A DNA stretch of 6,958 nt from DATMER01 sp036277235 (GTDB taxonomy: Bacteria; Acidobacteriota; Thermoanaerobaculia; Multivoradales; UBA5704): NCBI GenBank assembly GCA_036277235.1, contig DASUNJ010000097.1, positions 1-6,958 on the forward strand, written 5' to 3'. This document shows, in pieces, positions 6,540 to 6,958 of this stretch. The position numbers and the translations under genes are program-made. Under the pieces are notes generated by a model that worked only from the letters and a program-made list of their open reading frames with translations, was not told where the DNA came from and searched no databases. Position 1 is the first letter of the stretch. Every line of letters begins with the position of its first letter.

Positions 6540-6958
6540 GCCGCCGGCACCTCCACGATGGGATACGCCGCGCGCCGCTGCCCGGCGAGATCCAGGTACT
6601 CGGCCATCATCCCCGTATCGAAATGTTCCCACATCTCGCGCACCGCGTCCGCGTGGAAGTCGCGGTTGCGGAAGACCTGCCCGCGCGCGAGATCCTGCGC
6701 CACCGGCTCCAGCTCCCCTCCGGCATAGAGCCGCAACACTCCGGGGAGATCGGCAAGGCCGCGCACCAGGGTCCTGGTGCCCAGCTCGTGGCAACGGTCG
6801 GACTTCTGCGCAGCGGGCCGCACCTGCGCCAGGACCGGGCCGGCGTCCACCTCGCGCACGGCGAGATGGATCGTCGCACCCACGCACTCCGGCTGCCGGC
6901 GGACCAGAGGCCAGAAGTTCGTGCCGCTCCCGCGGTAGTAGGGAGAAAGTCCCAGATG
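6536..6958 (-). CDS. Formyltransferase-fold protein, C-terminal part (5' end outside window)
   Basis: The frame is open from the right edge to a TGA, giving 140 visible residues. They begin HLGLSPYYRGSGTNFW, the strongly conserved core of the formyl_trans_N family (methionyl-tRNA formyltransferase, GART and sugar N-formyltransferases). The family's catalytic triad is N-x-H...D. The His is the first visible residue, the Asn should lie just outside the window, and the Asp is D38 in VDAGPVLAQ. The 37-residue His-Asp spacing fits the family. After the core comes a helical stretch (about 50-85) and a tail of about 50 residues with no domain I recognise, so this is unlikely to be Fmt, which has a larger C-terminal domain. 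The family moves a formyl group from N10-formyltetrahydrofolate to an amine. Next to sugar genes the likely acceptor is an amino sugar or its nucleotide form; this is inference. Its stop overlaps the next start by four bases (GTGA). Confidence 0.85.
   Translation of the reverse strand, partial: HLGLSPYYRGSGTNFWPLVRRQPECVGATIHLAVREVDAGPVLAQVRPAAQKSDRCHELGTRTLVRGLADLPGVLRLYAGGELEPVAQDLARGQVFRNRDFHADAVREMWEHFDTGMMAEYLDLAGQRRAAYPIVEVPAA
6550..6554 (-). promoter_or_regulatory. Ribosome binding site of the CMP-sugar synthetase gene
   Basis: GGAGG stands ten bases before the GTG codon, inside the end of the formyltransferase gene. It supports the GTG as the true start over the longer in-frame upstream extension. 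Confidence 0.6.

Noticed and set aside
6763..6780. Inverted repeat with 8-base arms and a 2-base centre (GCACCAGG / CCTGGTGC)
   Set aside because: It lies within the formyltransferase coding region, has no T-run after it and is short. Chance or codon use explains it better than a terminator or operator.
6540..6887. Upstream in-frame extension of the CMP-sugar synthetase (116 extra codons from an ATG)
   Set aside because: This part is out of frame with the formyltransferase coding sequence and translates to Arg/Gly/Ala-rich nonsense. The GTG with its own SD gives the normal family N-terminus.
1..6958. Possible mobile elements, CRISPR arrays, tRNA or rRNA genes, toxin-antitoxin or defence genes
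   Set aside because: I saw no transposase motifs, direct-repeat arrays, RNA-gene signatures or defence domains. All the sequence is accounted for by the seven coding regions.

Overview
The window is a GC-rich stretch (roughly two-thirds G+C by eye) holding one continuous gene train, read entirely on the minus strand, with almost no non-coding DNA. All seven genes belong to surface-polysaccharide biosynthesis, and an ABC exporter ATPase of the Wzt type is among them. This suggests a Gram-negative, high-GC bacterium with an ABC-transporter-dependent O-antigen or capsule locus. The sequence alone does not allow a genus or phylum call. Both edges cut a gene, so the locus continues on both sides.

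In transcription order (right to left) the window holds: (1) the C-terminal part of a formyltransferase-fold enzyme, cut by the right edge; (2) a CMP-sugar synthetase of the acylneuraminate cytidylyltransferase family, starting at GTG; (3) a complete AsnB-type glutamine-dependent amidotransferase; (4) a Wzt-type ATPase with a C-terminal carbohydrate-binding domain; (5) a class I SAM-dependent methyltransferase; (6) a phytanoyl-CoA-dioxygenase-like Fe(II)/2-oxoglutarate oxygenase; (7) a GT-B-like protein resembling the CDP-glycerol glycerophosphotransferase superfamily, open to the left edge. Every junction is a short overlap or a single-base gap (ATGA, TGATG, GTGA, TGACATG or an 8-base overlap), so this looks like one polycistronic, translationally coupled operon. 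I see no promoter, terminator, RNA gene, mobile element or CRISPR array.

A plausible joint role (inference) is as follows. The formyltransferase, cytidylyltransferase and AsnB homologue would make an N-formylated, CMP-activated and/or carboxamidated acidic sugar. The GT-B protein would help assemble the chain. The methyltransferase and oxygenase would modify the glycan, possibly at its end, and Wzt would recognise and export it. The membrane permease (Wzm) that Wzt needs is not in the window. The most interesting feature is this combination of five tailoring chemistries (formylation, CMP activation, amidation, methylation, hydroxylation) around one exporter ATPase. No single gene belongs to an unknown fold.
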